DNA of 64,000 bases from Listeria valentina. GTDB taxonomy: Bacteria; Bacillota; Bacilli; Lactobacillales; Listeriaceae. The translations under genes and the position numbers were made by a program. Below the pieces are notes generated by a model that saw nothing but the letters and a program-made list of their open reading frames with translations, made no database searches and was not told the DNA's origin. Positions 8,431-17,125 of this stretch are shown one piece after another; the stretch's first letter is position 1; each line of letters starts with the position of its first letter. Where the stretch lies: positions 1 to 64,000 of the forward strand of contig NZ_JAATJW010000001.1 of assembly GCF_011800755.1 (NCBI RefSeq), in the 5' to 3' direction.

Positions 8431-9759
8431 TTAAAAGAGCGTGTGGATCAGTAAATAGATATTCAAAATCGCGATAAAAATAGCGACTAACCAAGCAAGT
8501 CCTTTTAGCCAAAAGCGGTTCACAAAAACGCCCATCTTTCGCTTATCGCTTGTAAACATAACAAGTGGAATAACTGCAAATGATAGCTGCATGGAAAGCA
8601 CGACTTGACTCAAAATCAAAAGCTCATTGGTTCCCTTTGCGCCATAAAGTGCAGTCACGATCACTGCAGGAATAATGGCGAGAACCCTTGTGATGAGTCG
8701 TCTGATCCAAGGCTTCAGACGAATATTTAAAAAGCCTTCCATGACAATTTGGCCGGCAAGCGTGCCTGTTAAAGTTGAATTTTGTCCTGAGGCAAGTAAC
8801 GCTACCGCGAAAATGACACTAGCAATTCCGCTTCCGAGAACCGAATTCAACAATTTGTAGGCATCTTCAATTCCTGCCACCTCAGTATGCCCGGAATAAT
8901 AAAAGGCAGACGCAGCTAATACAAGGATCGCCGCATTGATAAATAGCGCTACTGTAAGTGAAAAGGTAGAGTCAATAAAAGCAAATTTAATGGCTTCTTT
9001 TTTCCCTTTTAAGCTACGCTCATATTGCCTTGTCTGGACAATCGAAGAATGTAAATACAGATTATGCGGCATAACTGTTGCCCCCAAAATTCCAAGCGCA
9101 ATATAGAGCATCGTTGGGTTCGTTACGACTTCCTTTTGTGGGATAAATCCATACAGGACTTCTTTTATTTCTGGACGGCTCATGAATAACTCGACACCAA
9201 AGCAAACGAGGATTGTCACCATCAAGGTAATAACAATAACTTCAATATAGCGAAATCCGCGATGTTGTAGTAACAGAACGAGAAAAATATCAAGCGCTGT
9301 AATGACAACTCCGACAATAAGTGGCAAACCGAAAAGCAAGTTTAACGCGATCGCACTCCCAATCACTTCCGCTAAATCTGTTGCAATAATCGCAAGTTCA
9401 GCAAGAGCCCACAAAGCAAATGATGTTTTTTTAGAAAAACTATCTCGTGAGGCTTGTGCTAAATCCCGGCCGGTTGCAATGCCAAGTTTAGCTGCCAGGG
9501 ATTGCAAAAGAATCGCCATTAAATTGGAAATCAAAATGACTGAAAGTAGCGTGTAGCCGAATTCGGAGCCTCCGGCGATGGATGTTGCCCAGTTTCCTGG
9601 ATCCACGTAACCTACGGCAATCAAAGCTCCTGGGCCCATAAAAGCAAGCAGTTTGCGGAAAAACGAGGCATTCTGGGGTACTTTTATTGTATTATTGACC
9701 TCACTCAGGCTTTCAGTTTCTTTTTCCGCTCGCCATGCTTCCCGTTTATGCTTTACCAC
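8431..9759 (-). CDS. mntH: Nramp family divalent metal (Mn2+) transporter
   Basis: A 442-residue proton-coupled importer of manganese and related divalent metals, with about eleven membrane helices. The metal-coordinating motifs are present: DPGN at 53-56 in helix 1 and MPHN at 230-233 in helix 6. A charged, non-membrane N-terminus of about 35 residues precedes the first helix. The start is GTG with GAGGAGG seven bases upstream. It lies 60 bases downstream of opuCD on the same strand, with only a weak hairpin between, so it may receive read-through from the opuC operon. I looked for an MntR operator upstream and did not find a convincing one. Confidence 0.92.
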   Translation of the reverse strand: MVKHKREAWRAEKETESLSEVNNTIKVPQNASFFRKLLAFMGPGALIAVGYVDPGNWATSIAGGSEFGYTLLSVILISNLMAILLQSLAAKLGIATGRDLAQASRDSFSKKTSFALWALAELAIIATDLAEVIGSAIALNLLFGLPLIVGVVITALDIFLVLLLQHRGFRYIEVIVITLMVTILVCFGVELFMSRPEIKEVLYGFIPQKEVVTNPTMLYIALGILGATVMPHNLYLHSSIVQTRQYERSLKGKKEAIKFAFIDSTFSLTVALFINAAILVLAASAFYYSGHTEVAGIEDAYKLLNSVLGSGIASVIFAVALLASGQNSTLTGTLAGQIVMEGFLNIRLKPWIRRLITRVLAIIPAVIVTALYGAKGTNELLILSQVVLSMQLSFAVIPLVMFTSDKRKMGVFVNRFWLKGLAWLVAIFIAILNIYLLIHTLF

Positions 9760-9788
9760 GTTGTTCCCTCCTCAAGCTAATTGAAAGA

Positions 9789-9813
9789 GCGGGCGAGAGT
9801 TTTCCTCTGCCCG
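9789..9813 (-). terminator. Weak hairpin after opuCD
   Basis: A GC-rich stem pairing 9789-9799 with 9804-9813, with one bulged base. The minus transcript continues with only UUUC, so termination is probably partial. Confidence 0.45.
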
Positions 9814-9819
9814 CCCCAA

Positions 9820-10491
9820 TTATAGCGCTTCTGATAATTTTTTCTTTTTGTTTTTCACTGGATTGATCGCTCTTTCCACCCAGCCGAGTAATAAGTCGGT
9901 AATAATCGCCATTAGGGCAGTGGGAATTGCCCCGGCTAAGATAATAGCGGTCCCATTGGTTGCGTTCGTTCCGCGTACAATGATATCCCCCAGTCCTCCT
10001 GCACCAACGAATGTCCCAATCGCAGCGACACCGATTGCAATAACTAGTGCATTCCGGATTCCTGCCATAATCACGGAAAGTGAAAGTGGTAATTCTACCA
10101 TGCGAAGCACTTGCCATTTCGTCATCCCCATTGCTTTACCAGATTCTAATAGTGCGCTATCGACATTTTGAATGCCAGTATACGTATTTTTTAAAATTGG
10201 AAGTAATGAATATAGAAAAAGAGATAAGACGACTGTATTGGTTCCAAGACCTAATACAAGCATTAAAACAGCAAGCATAGCAAGGGCAGGAATCGTTTGG
10301 ATGATATTAGCAATTTGAATCACCCAATTCGCCAGCCTTTTTTTTCTTGCAATATAAATCCCAAGTGGAATCGCTACAATACTTGCAAAGAGTACGCCGT
10401 AAATACTCATCAGAAAGTGACGCCAAAACTCTTCCATGACATAGCTTCCATTGGTTGCGTAATAGTCGATCAATTGTTTCAGAGTTTCCAC
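9820..10491 (-). CDS. opuCD: OpuC osmolyte transporter permease, distal subunit
   Basis: A 223-residue membrane permease of the carnitine/choline/glycine betaine uptake system, with five or six helices. The EAA loop ESGKAMGMTKWQVLRMVELP lies at about 115-134, followed by GAGGLGD. It would pair with OpuCB to form the membrane channel of the transporter. The start is GTG with AGGAGGG upstream. It is the last gene of opuCA-opuCB-opuCC-opuCD; all four are tightly packed on the minus strand. Its function is inferred from operon context and family. Confidence 0.9.
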   Translation of the reverse strand: METLKQLIDYYATNGSYVMEEFWRHFLMSIYGVLFASIVAIPLGIYIARKKRLANWVIQIANIIQTIPALAMLAVLMLVLGLGTNTVVLSLFLYSLLPILKNTYTGIQNVDSALLESGKAMGMTKWQVLRMVELPLSLSVIMAGIRNALVIAIGVAAIGTFVGAGGLGDIIVRGTNATNGTAIILAGAIPTALMAIITDLLLGWVERAINPVKNKKKKLSEAL

Positions 10492-10506
10492 TGGTCCGTT
10501 CCCTCC

Positions 10507-11445
<939 letters not shown>

Positions 11446-12099
11446 CTATCCATTATTTCTTGCGTCACGAAGTGGTTTTGGTGTCATCGCATTTTCAAGT
11501 TTGCCTAAGAAAAATTCAACGATAAGAGCAAGGATGGTAACCGGGATCGCCCCGCCTAGAATCAAGTCCGGACGGTAAAGGTTCAGCCCGTTAAAAATAA
11601 AGTCCCCAAGGCCACCAGCGCCGATATAAGAAGCAAGTGTCGCCCAAGCAATGATATAAACGGTTGAAAGCCTGATTCCGGCCATAATGACAGAAATGGA
11701 ATTCGGGATTTCGACATTCGTGATGAGTTGCCAATTCGTCATACCCATTCCTTTTCCTGATTCAATTAAATTGGGATCAACGCCTCTTACGCCAATAAAG
11801 GTATTACGTAAGATGGGAAGTAATGCGTAGATGAATAAAGCGATGATCGCCGGGAAAGTCCCGACGCCCAGGATTGGAATAATAAAAGCCAAGATGGCTA
11901 GCGACGGAACCGTTTGCAAAACTCCAACTACACCAATGACAAAGTTAGCAATTTTAGGAGAGCGTGTAAGCGCAATTCCGAGTGGAACGGCTACAACAAT
12001 TCCTAGAATAACTGCAGCTAGCGATATGTATAAGTGCTGCCAAGTTTGAACAAGCAAATTATGCCCGTTTTCTTGAAAAAAGTTTTGTAAAGCTTCCAT
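11446..12099 (-). CDS. opuCB: OpuC osmolyte transporter permease, proximal subunit
   Basis: A 217-residue membrane permease. The EAA loop [20 protein letters not shown] lies at about 111-130 and is followed by [11 protein letters not shown]. It is homologous to OpuCD and to the permease half of BilEB. It starts 3 bases after the opuCA stop, with GGAGG upstream, which fits coupled translation. It and OpuCD would make up the translocation path for carnitine, choline or glycine betaine. Confidence 0.9.
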   Translation of the reverse strand: MEALQNFFQENGHNLLVQTWQHLYISLAAVILGIVVAVPLGIALTRSPKIANFVIGVVGVLQTVPSLAILAFIIPILGVGTFPAIIALFIYALLPILRNTFIGVRGVDPNLIESGKGMGMTNWQLITNVEIPNSISVIMAGIRLSTVYIIAWATLASYIGAGGLGDFIFNGLNLYRPDLILGGAIPVTILALIVEFFLGKLENAMTPKPLRDARNNG

Positions 12100-12102
12100 T
12101 CG

Positions 12103-13281
12103 TTATTCGCCTCCTTCAGAAGTGGCGACGGTTTCTTTTTCGTCGTTTGAGTCCGTATCTTGTTCTTCTCCCCAAATGGAATCGTACACCATATCAACTA
12201 AGCTTGCGCGTGTCACAATTCCGACGAGACGTTTATCATCATCAACAACTGGCACATATTTATAGCCGCGTTTTAAAATCCGTTGAATCGTATCTCTCAG
12301 TAAAGCATCTTCTTTTACATAGAAAACATCTCGTTCAAGAATATCGACCACTGAAGTTGCGCGCTTGCGTTGTGAATCAATTTGTTCGACATCAATGTAA
12401 CCTTTTAGAACTTGTTTTTCGTCCACTACTAAAAGTGTATCCACTCGTTTTTGTTTCATGAGTTGAATCGCCGCTTGAAGAGATTTATCTGCGGTAATGG
12501 AAACCGGGTTCGTGTTCATGATTTGTCGAACTTGAGTCACATCTGGTTGCGCTTCAATAAGCCGATCTTTTCCGATAAATTCTTCGACAAATGAATTTGC
12601 TGGATGCCGCAAAATTTCATCTGGCGTATCAAACTGAACGACTTTTCCTGCTTGCATGATCACGATCCGATCAGCAAGCTTAAGTGCTTCGTCCATATCG
12701 TGGGTAACGAAAATAATGGTTTTCCCAAGTTCTTGTTGCAAATTTTTAAATTCTTCTTGCAAAGAATCCCGCGTGATTGGGTCAAGTGCACCAAAAGGTT
12801 CATCCATTAAAATCAAGTTTTGTTCAGCTGCTAGCGCACGTAAAACGCCTATACGCTGTTGCTGTCCGCCACTTAATTCATAGGGATAACGATCAAGATA
12901 TTCTTCTGGTAAATCCACCAGCTTGATTAACTCTTTCGCACGCTCTTGCTTTTTCTCGTCTGACCATTTTAATAGCTTAGGAACGAGCACAATGTTATCA
13001 CGAATAGTCATGTGAGGCATTAAGCCAATTTGCTGAATCACATAACCGATAGAACGTCTTAGTTTGACTGGATCTTCTTGTGAAATGTCCTTATCATCAA
13101 TAAGTATTTTACCTTCTGTTGGATCGATTAATCGATTAATCATCTTCATGGTTGTTGTTTTTCCGCAGCCACTCGGACCGATAAAACAAATAAATTCGCC
13201 TTTATCGATATCTAAATTGAGATCATCAACTGCCTTTTTTCCACCTTTATAGGTTTTCGAAACGTGTTCAAATCGTAACAC
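12103..13281 (-). CDS. opuCA: OpuC osmolyte transporter ATPase with CBS domains
   Basis: A 392-residue cytoplasmic ATPase driving compatible-solute uptake. Walker [10 protein letters not shown] is at 35-43, signature LSGGQ at 136-140 and Walker B LILMDEP near 156-162. Two CBS domains follow (about 250-312 and 316-378). In OpuA-type transporters such domains sense ionic strength, and in some bacteria OpuC CBS domains bind c-di-AMP; the latter is noteworthy because a c-di-AMP phosphodiesterase (pgpH) is also in this window. The start is GTG, nine bases after GGAGG. It is the first gene of the operon, behind a SigB-like promoter. Confidence 0.93.
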   Translation of the reverse strand: MLRFEHVSKTYKGGKKAVDDLNLDIDKGEFICFIGPSGCGKTTTMKMINRLIDPTEGKILIDDKDISQEDPVKLRRSIGYVIQQIGLMPHMTIRDNIVLVPKLLKWSDEKKQERAKELIKLVDLPEEYLDRYPYELSGGQQQRIGVLRALAAEQNLILMDEPFGALDPITRDSLQEEFKNLQQELGKTIIFVTHDMDEALKLADRIVIMQAGKVVQFDTPDEILRHPANSFVEEFIGKDRLIEAQPDVTQVRQIMNTNPVSITADKSLQAAIQLMKQKRVDTLLVVDEKQVLKGYIDVEQIDSQRKRATSVVDILERDVFYVKEDALLRDTIQRILKRGYKYVPVVDDDKRLVGIVTRASLVDMVYDSIWGEEQDTDSNDEKETVATSEGGE

Positions 13282-13328
13282 TTAAAAGCACCTCCGTTAG
13301 TCATTTTTGATGAAACTCTATCTTGTTT

Positions 13329-13354
13329 TTTCCCTAGTTGCGTTGGCATGAAAC
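13329..13354 (-). promoter_or_regulatory. Candidate SigB-type promoter of opuCABCD
   Basis: On the minus strand GTTTCA (13349-13354), a 14-base spacer and GGGAAA (13329-13334), 48 bases upstream of opuCA. From memory, the L. monocytogenes opuC operon is SigB-dependent, which supports the call. The -10 deviates from GGGTAT. Confidence 0.5.
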
Positions 13355-13464
13355 ATTTTCAAGGAAAAACTTATCAAATATATTTTTTTTAATAAGTAAT
13401 GTTTATTGAAAAAGTCCCCTTCTTAATCCTTCTAGTCACTCAGATTCCATCCCTTTTTACCTTT

Positions 13465-15729
13465 TCATTCCTGCCGTAAAAAATTTTTTAAGTGGCTTGC
13501 TGTAAAAGAATTCGCTTCTTGGAATAAATCCACTGGGTAACCCTGAAACAAAACTCTGCCTCCAAGGCTCCCTCCTCTTGGTCCCATATCTACAATCCAG
13601 TCCGCTTGGCTAATGATCGATAAATTATGCTCCAAAACAATTAACGTTTTCCCTTCGTTTTTAAGTTTTTGGAGTAATTCAAGGAGGTGAAAAACATCTT
13701 TCTCGTGAAGCCCTGTGCTCGGTTCATCTAGTATAAATAAATCAAACTGCTTTTCCGTATCTTCAAGCAGCTTCGTTGCAATTTTGAGGCGCTGCATCTC
13801 ACCACCAGAAAGAGTATCCAAACTTTGTCCCAGTTGAATGTAGTTTAAATTGGCATCACGAAGTGCCACTAAAGCTTGATGCACTTCCGGAATATCAATT
13901 ATCAAAAGCGCTTCTTCTACCGTCAAGCATAAAACCTCATCCATATTTTTTCCTTGCCACTTAACACTTAGTGCCTCTTCGTTATACCGTTTCCCGTGAC
14001 ATTTTTCACAACGTTCCGTCACATTTCCCATATAAGCAAGATCATATTTGATCACACCTTTTCCCTTGCATTCAGGACAGGCTCCTTTCCCGTTAAAACT
14101 GAACAAAGACGCACTTTTCCCGGAAACACTTGCAAATTTATTTCTAAGCGAATCAAAAACGCCCAAATACGTGAGTAAATTGGACCGATTGCTTCCGCGA
14201 ATACTCGATTGGTCAAAGACAACAGCCTCGGGATATTTCGTTGTAAATAATTTTCTTATAAGGGTACTTTTCCCAGAACCTGCAAGTCCCGTAACCACAG
14301 TCATTCCATTTTTAGGAAAGCTAGCCGACTCATTTTGAATATTGAAAGCGCTGACTCCTTCAAGTGTATAAAACTGTGTAAAAGGCGTCTTTTTCGCATT
14401 TAAAGTGGGTTTCTTCGCGAGCGCTTGAGCCGTCGTTGAATTCGAACTCATAAACTCGCTAAAATTTCCAGAAAAAGTTATTTCACCTCCATTTTTCCCT
14501 GCGCCCGGTCCAACTTCAATGACCATATCAGCAAGTGCAATGATGTCGGGATCGTGATCTACCAAAACTAGTGTATTTCCTTTTTGCTTGAGCCGTTTTA
14601 GAACTCTTCCAAGTCCTGCTAAGTCCTCTGGGTGAAGTCCAACACTCGGTTCATCAAATATATAAAGCACGTCGGATAGCGCACTATTTAAGTGCTTAGT
14701 CATCTTAAGTCGCTGTGATTCTCCGCCAGATAAACTCACTGTTTTTCTATCAATGGTCAAATAGCCAAGTCCAACTGCGAGCATACTTGTTAATCGATTC
14801 CGTAAATCTTTTAACACAATCTCAGTCTGTTGATCCTGAATGCTGTTTATAAAAGCAAGTAAGCTTTCTGCAGACATTTTGACGCAATCCCCAATCGAAT
14901 AACCTGAAATTTTTGCCGAACGTACTGTTTCATTGACACGCGTTCCATGACAATCTGGGCACTCAACCGTATTGGTGATTCTCTTTAAATCAGTTTGATA
15001 TTTTTTATCATTTTTTTCTAGCAAAGACTTTCGAATCCGTTCAAGAACACCCACGTATTCCGCTGTTTTTGGAAATTGACTCGTTGGGTTTTCCGGTTTA
15101 CTCCCTCCTTTATCATAAAGAAGTTTTTGTAGTTCTTGTTCCGAGTAATCCGCAATTTTTTTATCATTATCAAAATAACCTGATTCCGTATAGCGAGTCA
15201 GACGCCACCCGCCAGGTTGAAAAGTTGGAAATTGAATAGCCCCTTCGTTTAGGGATTTGCTATAGTCAACGATAGAAGCTACATTGAAATCTGTGACTTC
15301 ACCAATCCCTTGGCACCTTTTGCACATCCCTTGAGGATTATTAAACGAATAGACCATCGAATAGCCAATAAATGGTTTTGCAATCCTTGAAAAAAGTAAG
15401 CGTAGTCCTGTATAGATATCTGTCATCGTCCCCACCGTTGAACGTGCATTTCCACCCACTTTTTTTTGATCAATAACAATCGAAACAGGCAAATTTTCAA
15501 TTTGATCGACAACTGGCTCCTCATAATGTGGCAGAATCTGCTGAATATAACTCGAATAAGTTTCATTCAATAAACGCTGTGACTCAGCAGCCAAGGTGTC
15601 AAAAACAAGTGAAGACTTACCTGAACCCGAAAGACCTGTCACAACCGTGATTTTGCCTTTCGGAATATGTACAGAAATATTCTTCAAATTATTTGTTTTG
15701 GCGCCTAAAATTGAAATCTCTTCATGCAT
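13465..15729 (-). CDS. UvrA-like ABC ATPase lacking the UvrB-binding region
   Basis: A 754-residue UvrA-family protein. First ATPase: Walker A GLSGSGKSS at 32-40 and signature LSGGESQR at 333-340. Second ATPase: GLAGSGKST at 481-489 and LSGGEMQR at 640-647. Zinc-binding pairs are C136/C139, C257/C260, C551/C554 and C574/C577. In full-length UvrA (about 940 residues) the first zinc pair lies roughly 115 residues further on, after the UvrB-binding domain; here that stretch is missing. The protein therefore resembles class II UvrA or drug-resistance UvrA-like proteins. It probably binds DNA but is unlikely to load UvrB for nucleotide excision repair. The start has GAGGAGG seven bases upstream. 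It lies between the opuC operon and thiT as a single gene. Confidence 0.85.
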   Translation of the reverse strand: MHEEISILGAKTNNLKNISVHIPKGKITVVTGLSGSGKSSLVFDTLAAESQRLLNETYSSYIQQILPHYEEPVVDQIENLPVSIVIDQKKVGGNARSTVGTMTDIYTGLRLLFSRIAKPFIGYSMVYSFNNPQGMCKRCQGIGEVTDFNVASIVDYSKSLNEGAIQFPTFQPGGWRLTRYTESGYFDNDKKIADYSEQELQKLLYDKGGSKPENPTSQFPKTAEYVGVLERIRKSLLEKNDKKYQTDLKRITNTVECPDCHGTRVNETVRSAKISGYSIGDCVKMSAESLLAFINSIQDQQTEIVLKDLRNRLTSMLAVGLGYLTIDRKTVSLSGGESQRLKMTKHLNSALSDVLYIFDEPSVGLHPEDLAGLGRVLKRLKQKGNTLVLVDHDPDIIALADMVIEVGPGAGKNGGEITFSGNFSEFMSSNSTTAQALAKKPTLNAKKTPFTQFYTLEGVSAFNIQNESASFPKNGMTVVTGLAGSGKSTLIRKLFTTKYPEAVVFDQSSIRGSNRSNLLTYLGVFDSLRNKFASVSGKSASLFSFNGKGACPECKGKGVIKYDLAYMGNVTERCEKCHGKRYNEEALSVKWQGKNMDEVLCLTVEEALLIIDIPEVHQALVALRDANLNYIQLGQSLDTLSGGEMQRLKIATKLLEDTEKQFDLFILDEPSTGLHEKDVFHLLELLQKLKNEGKTLIVLEHNLSIISQADWIVDMGPRGGSLGGRVLFQGYPVDLFQEANSFTASHLKNFLRQE

Positions 15730-15803
15730 CGCTTTTCCTCCTCAGAAAACCCTTTTCATAACTCCTATTCTATGCCTTCTCGTTAGATTTTCAACTATTA
15801 CGC

Positions 15804-15832
15804 AAAAAAAACGCCCCAAATTTCAGAGCGTT
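15804..15832 (-). terminator. Terminator of thiT
   Basis: A seven-bp stem with one G-U pair (15810-15816 with 15826-15832). In the minus transcript it is followed by eight U (15804-15811). Confidence 0.75.
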
Positions 15833-15841
15833 CTTTCACCT

Positions 15842-16405
15842 TTAATTTTTAGGCAAAAACAGTTGTGGCTTGATTTGAAGGATAATCGAAACAACTGCTC
15901 CAGCAACAAGAATAGTCGCTAAACCACTTGCACCATTCATAACTAGTGAAAAAAGTTGCGCACTCCATCCTTTAAATGCATAGGCTCCCCAGAACACGAC
16001 TCCTGCTACATAATGCCAAAAGTAACGCGTGACGCCACCAATAAACATCGAGCTCCACGCATAAGCCTGAGCTTGTTTCATATTTTTTTCTTTCAGGGCG
16101 GCACGTACTTTTTTAGCAAAAATCCCTGCAAAAGCAATAAACACAAAAGCCAAGATATACTCAATTAAAGCTTGATTCCACGTTAAAATGTAGGCTTTTC
16201 CTGTCAAAAAATGAAGCAACCCCCATAAAAGTCCGGAAAATCCAGCTGCGAAAAAGCCTCGGCGCAAAGCAATCACATACATCGGAATCATCCCAAGAGA
16301 AATCGAAAAACTAGAGCCTAAATCCATTGGGATAAAACTCAGTACCATCGCGATTGCCGCAAAAATAGCACATTCAATCAAAATTAGCAATCGTTTACTT
16401 ACCAT
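15842..16405 (-). CDS. thiT: ThiT, substrate-specific subunit of ECF thiamine transporter
   Basis: A 187-residue membrane protein with about six helices that binds thiamine with high affinity and works with the shared ECF module (EcfA, EcfA', EcfT), encoded elsewhere. Segments HFLTGKAYILTWNQALIEY and HYVAGVVFWG carry the aromatic, Glu and His residues typical of thiamine-binding ThiT proteins. The start ATG is ten bases after AAAGGAG. A TPP riboswitch precedes it, which supports the substrate assignment. No thiamine biosynthesis gene is nearby, consistent with thiamine or thiamine-precursor dependence of Listeria. Confidence 0.93.
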   Translation of the reverse strand: MVSKRLLILIECAIFAAIAMVLSFIPMDLGSSFSISLGMIPMYVIALRRGFFAAGFSGLLWGLLHFLTGKAYILTWNQALIEYILAFVFIAFAGIFAKKVRAALKEKNMKQAQAYAWSSMFIGGVTRYFWHYVAGVVFWGAYAFKGWSAQLFSLVMNGASGLATILVAGAVVSIILQIKPQLFLPKN

Positions 16406-16495
16406 AAAAAATAAACTCCTTTCTTCCTTTTGGTCAAAAACGTACCCCAGAAGAAAGCAGTTTTCCGAATTAACAAGAAAAGTGCAATCGCCACA

Positions 16496-16580
16496 ATCCC
16501 TACGCTCGTCTTAACGAACAGGTTCAAAGGGTCAGAGTCTTGAAGACTCAATCTCAGCTAGAAGCTCCCCCTGTGGTAAC
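16496..16580 (-). ncRNA. TPP riboswitch in the thiT leader
   Basis: On the minus strand the leader contains CAGGGGGAGC, then GCTGAGATTGAG, a P3-type hairpin (GAGTCTTCAAGACTC), TGACCCTTTGAACCTG and finally GACGAGCGTAGGGA. These are the conserved blocks of the THI element in the right order. It folds when thiamine pyrophosphate is bound. No strong intrinsic terminator follows it. A stretch downstream (16450-16457) is complementary to the region covering the thiT Shine-Dalgarno (16419-16426), so translational control is plausible. Confidence 0.93.
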
Positions 16581-16603
16581 GTTTATGTAGTTTGAACACA
16601 TTT

Positions 16604-16632
16604 ATTATAAAGTGAATGAGCCTGAAAGTAAA
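16604..16632 (-). promoter_or_regulatory. SigA promoter of thiT
   Basis: On the minus strand TTTACT (16627-16632), 17-base spacer, TATAAT (16604-16609). It lies just upstream of the TPP riboswitch. Confidence 0.75.
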
Positions 16633-16640
16633 CCTTTTTG

Positions 16641-17021
16641 CTAGAAACCACGAATTTCGGCTTGTTTCTTTTTGGAAAGCTTCGATAGAACCAGCTGATA
16701 ACTGTTCGTCAAAATGGCTTTTTCCAGTTCAAAATCCATTTGCTCTTCTTCCGTTATAACCACCGAAACCCAATGTGTTTTATTAAGATGATAACCTGGT
16801 ATGATAGCTTGATATTCCTCACGAAGATGTTCTCCTTTTTCAGGTTCACACTTGGCACTTACGTATAGCTTGCCATCTTTATAGTGAATAAGCGCAAACA
16901 TTTTTTCGTAAATACGCATCACATGAAAATGCTCTCCAAACGGAAAAGTCTCAACTGCGCCATCAAGCGTTAAACAAAAAGCTACACGCTTTGCTAAATT
17001 AAGTGGATCATTTTTTACCAC
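16641..17021 (-). CDS. MmcQ/YjbR family protein
   Basis: A 126-residue protein of the MmcQ/YjbR family, a small CyaY-like or double-wing fold with uncertain function, often annotated as DNA-binding. Recognisable family segments are FPFGEHFHVMRIYEKMFALIHY and KLYVSAKCEPE. The C-terminal part has GYHLNKTHWVSVVI. The start is GTG with AAAGGGTGAG upstream. It shares a short divergent promoter region with the ABC-F gene on the other strand, and its stop codon lies next to the thiT promoter. Confidence 0.75.
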   Translation of the reverse strand: MVKNDPLNLAKRVAFCLTLDGAVETFPFGEHFHVMRIYEKMFALIHYKDGKLYVSAKCEPEKGEHLREEYQAIIPGYHLNKTHWVSVVITEEEQMDFELEKAILTNSYQLVLSKLSKKKQAEIRGF

Positions 17022-17089
17022 CAGTTTCTCACCCTTTCATTTCCCTCATTTTAACATGAGAAAAACTTTATTTACAATTCATAGCGTGT

Positions 17090-17095
17090 TATGAT
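17090..17095 (+). promoter_or_regulatory. Candidate extended -10 element of ABC-F gene
   Basis: TATGAT with an upstream TGT (TGTTATGAT), 31 bases before the ABC-F start. No good -35 is seen, as is usual for extended -10 promoters. Confidence 0.4.
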
Positions 17096-17125
17096 AGAGA
17101 TAATGTGCTTTTTAGGAGGAAAAAA

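Noticed and set aside
9760-9819. MntR operator upstream of mntH
   Set aside because: No good palindrome is present in the short gap.
9746-10117. A 123-codon frame overlapping opuCD on the same strand
   Set aside because: It is an alternative frame of the conserved opuCD permease with no domain or ribosome-binding site.
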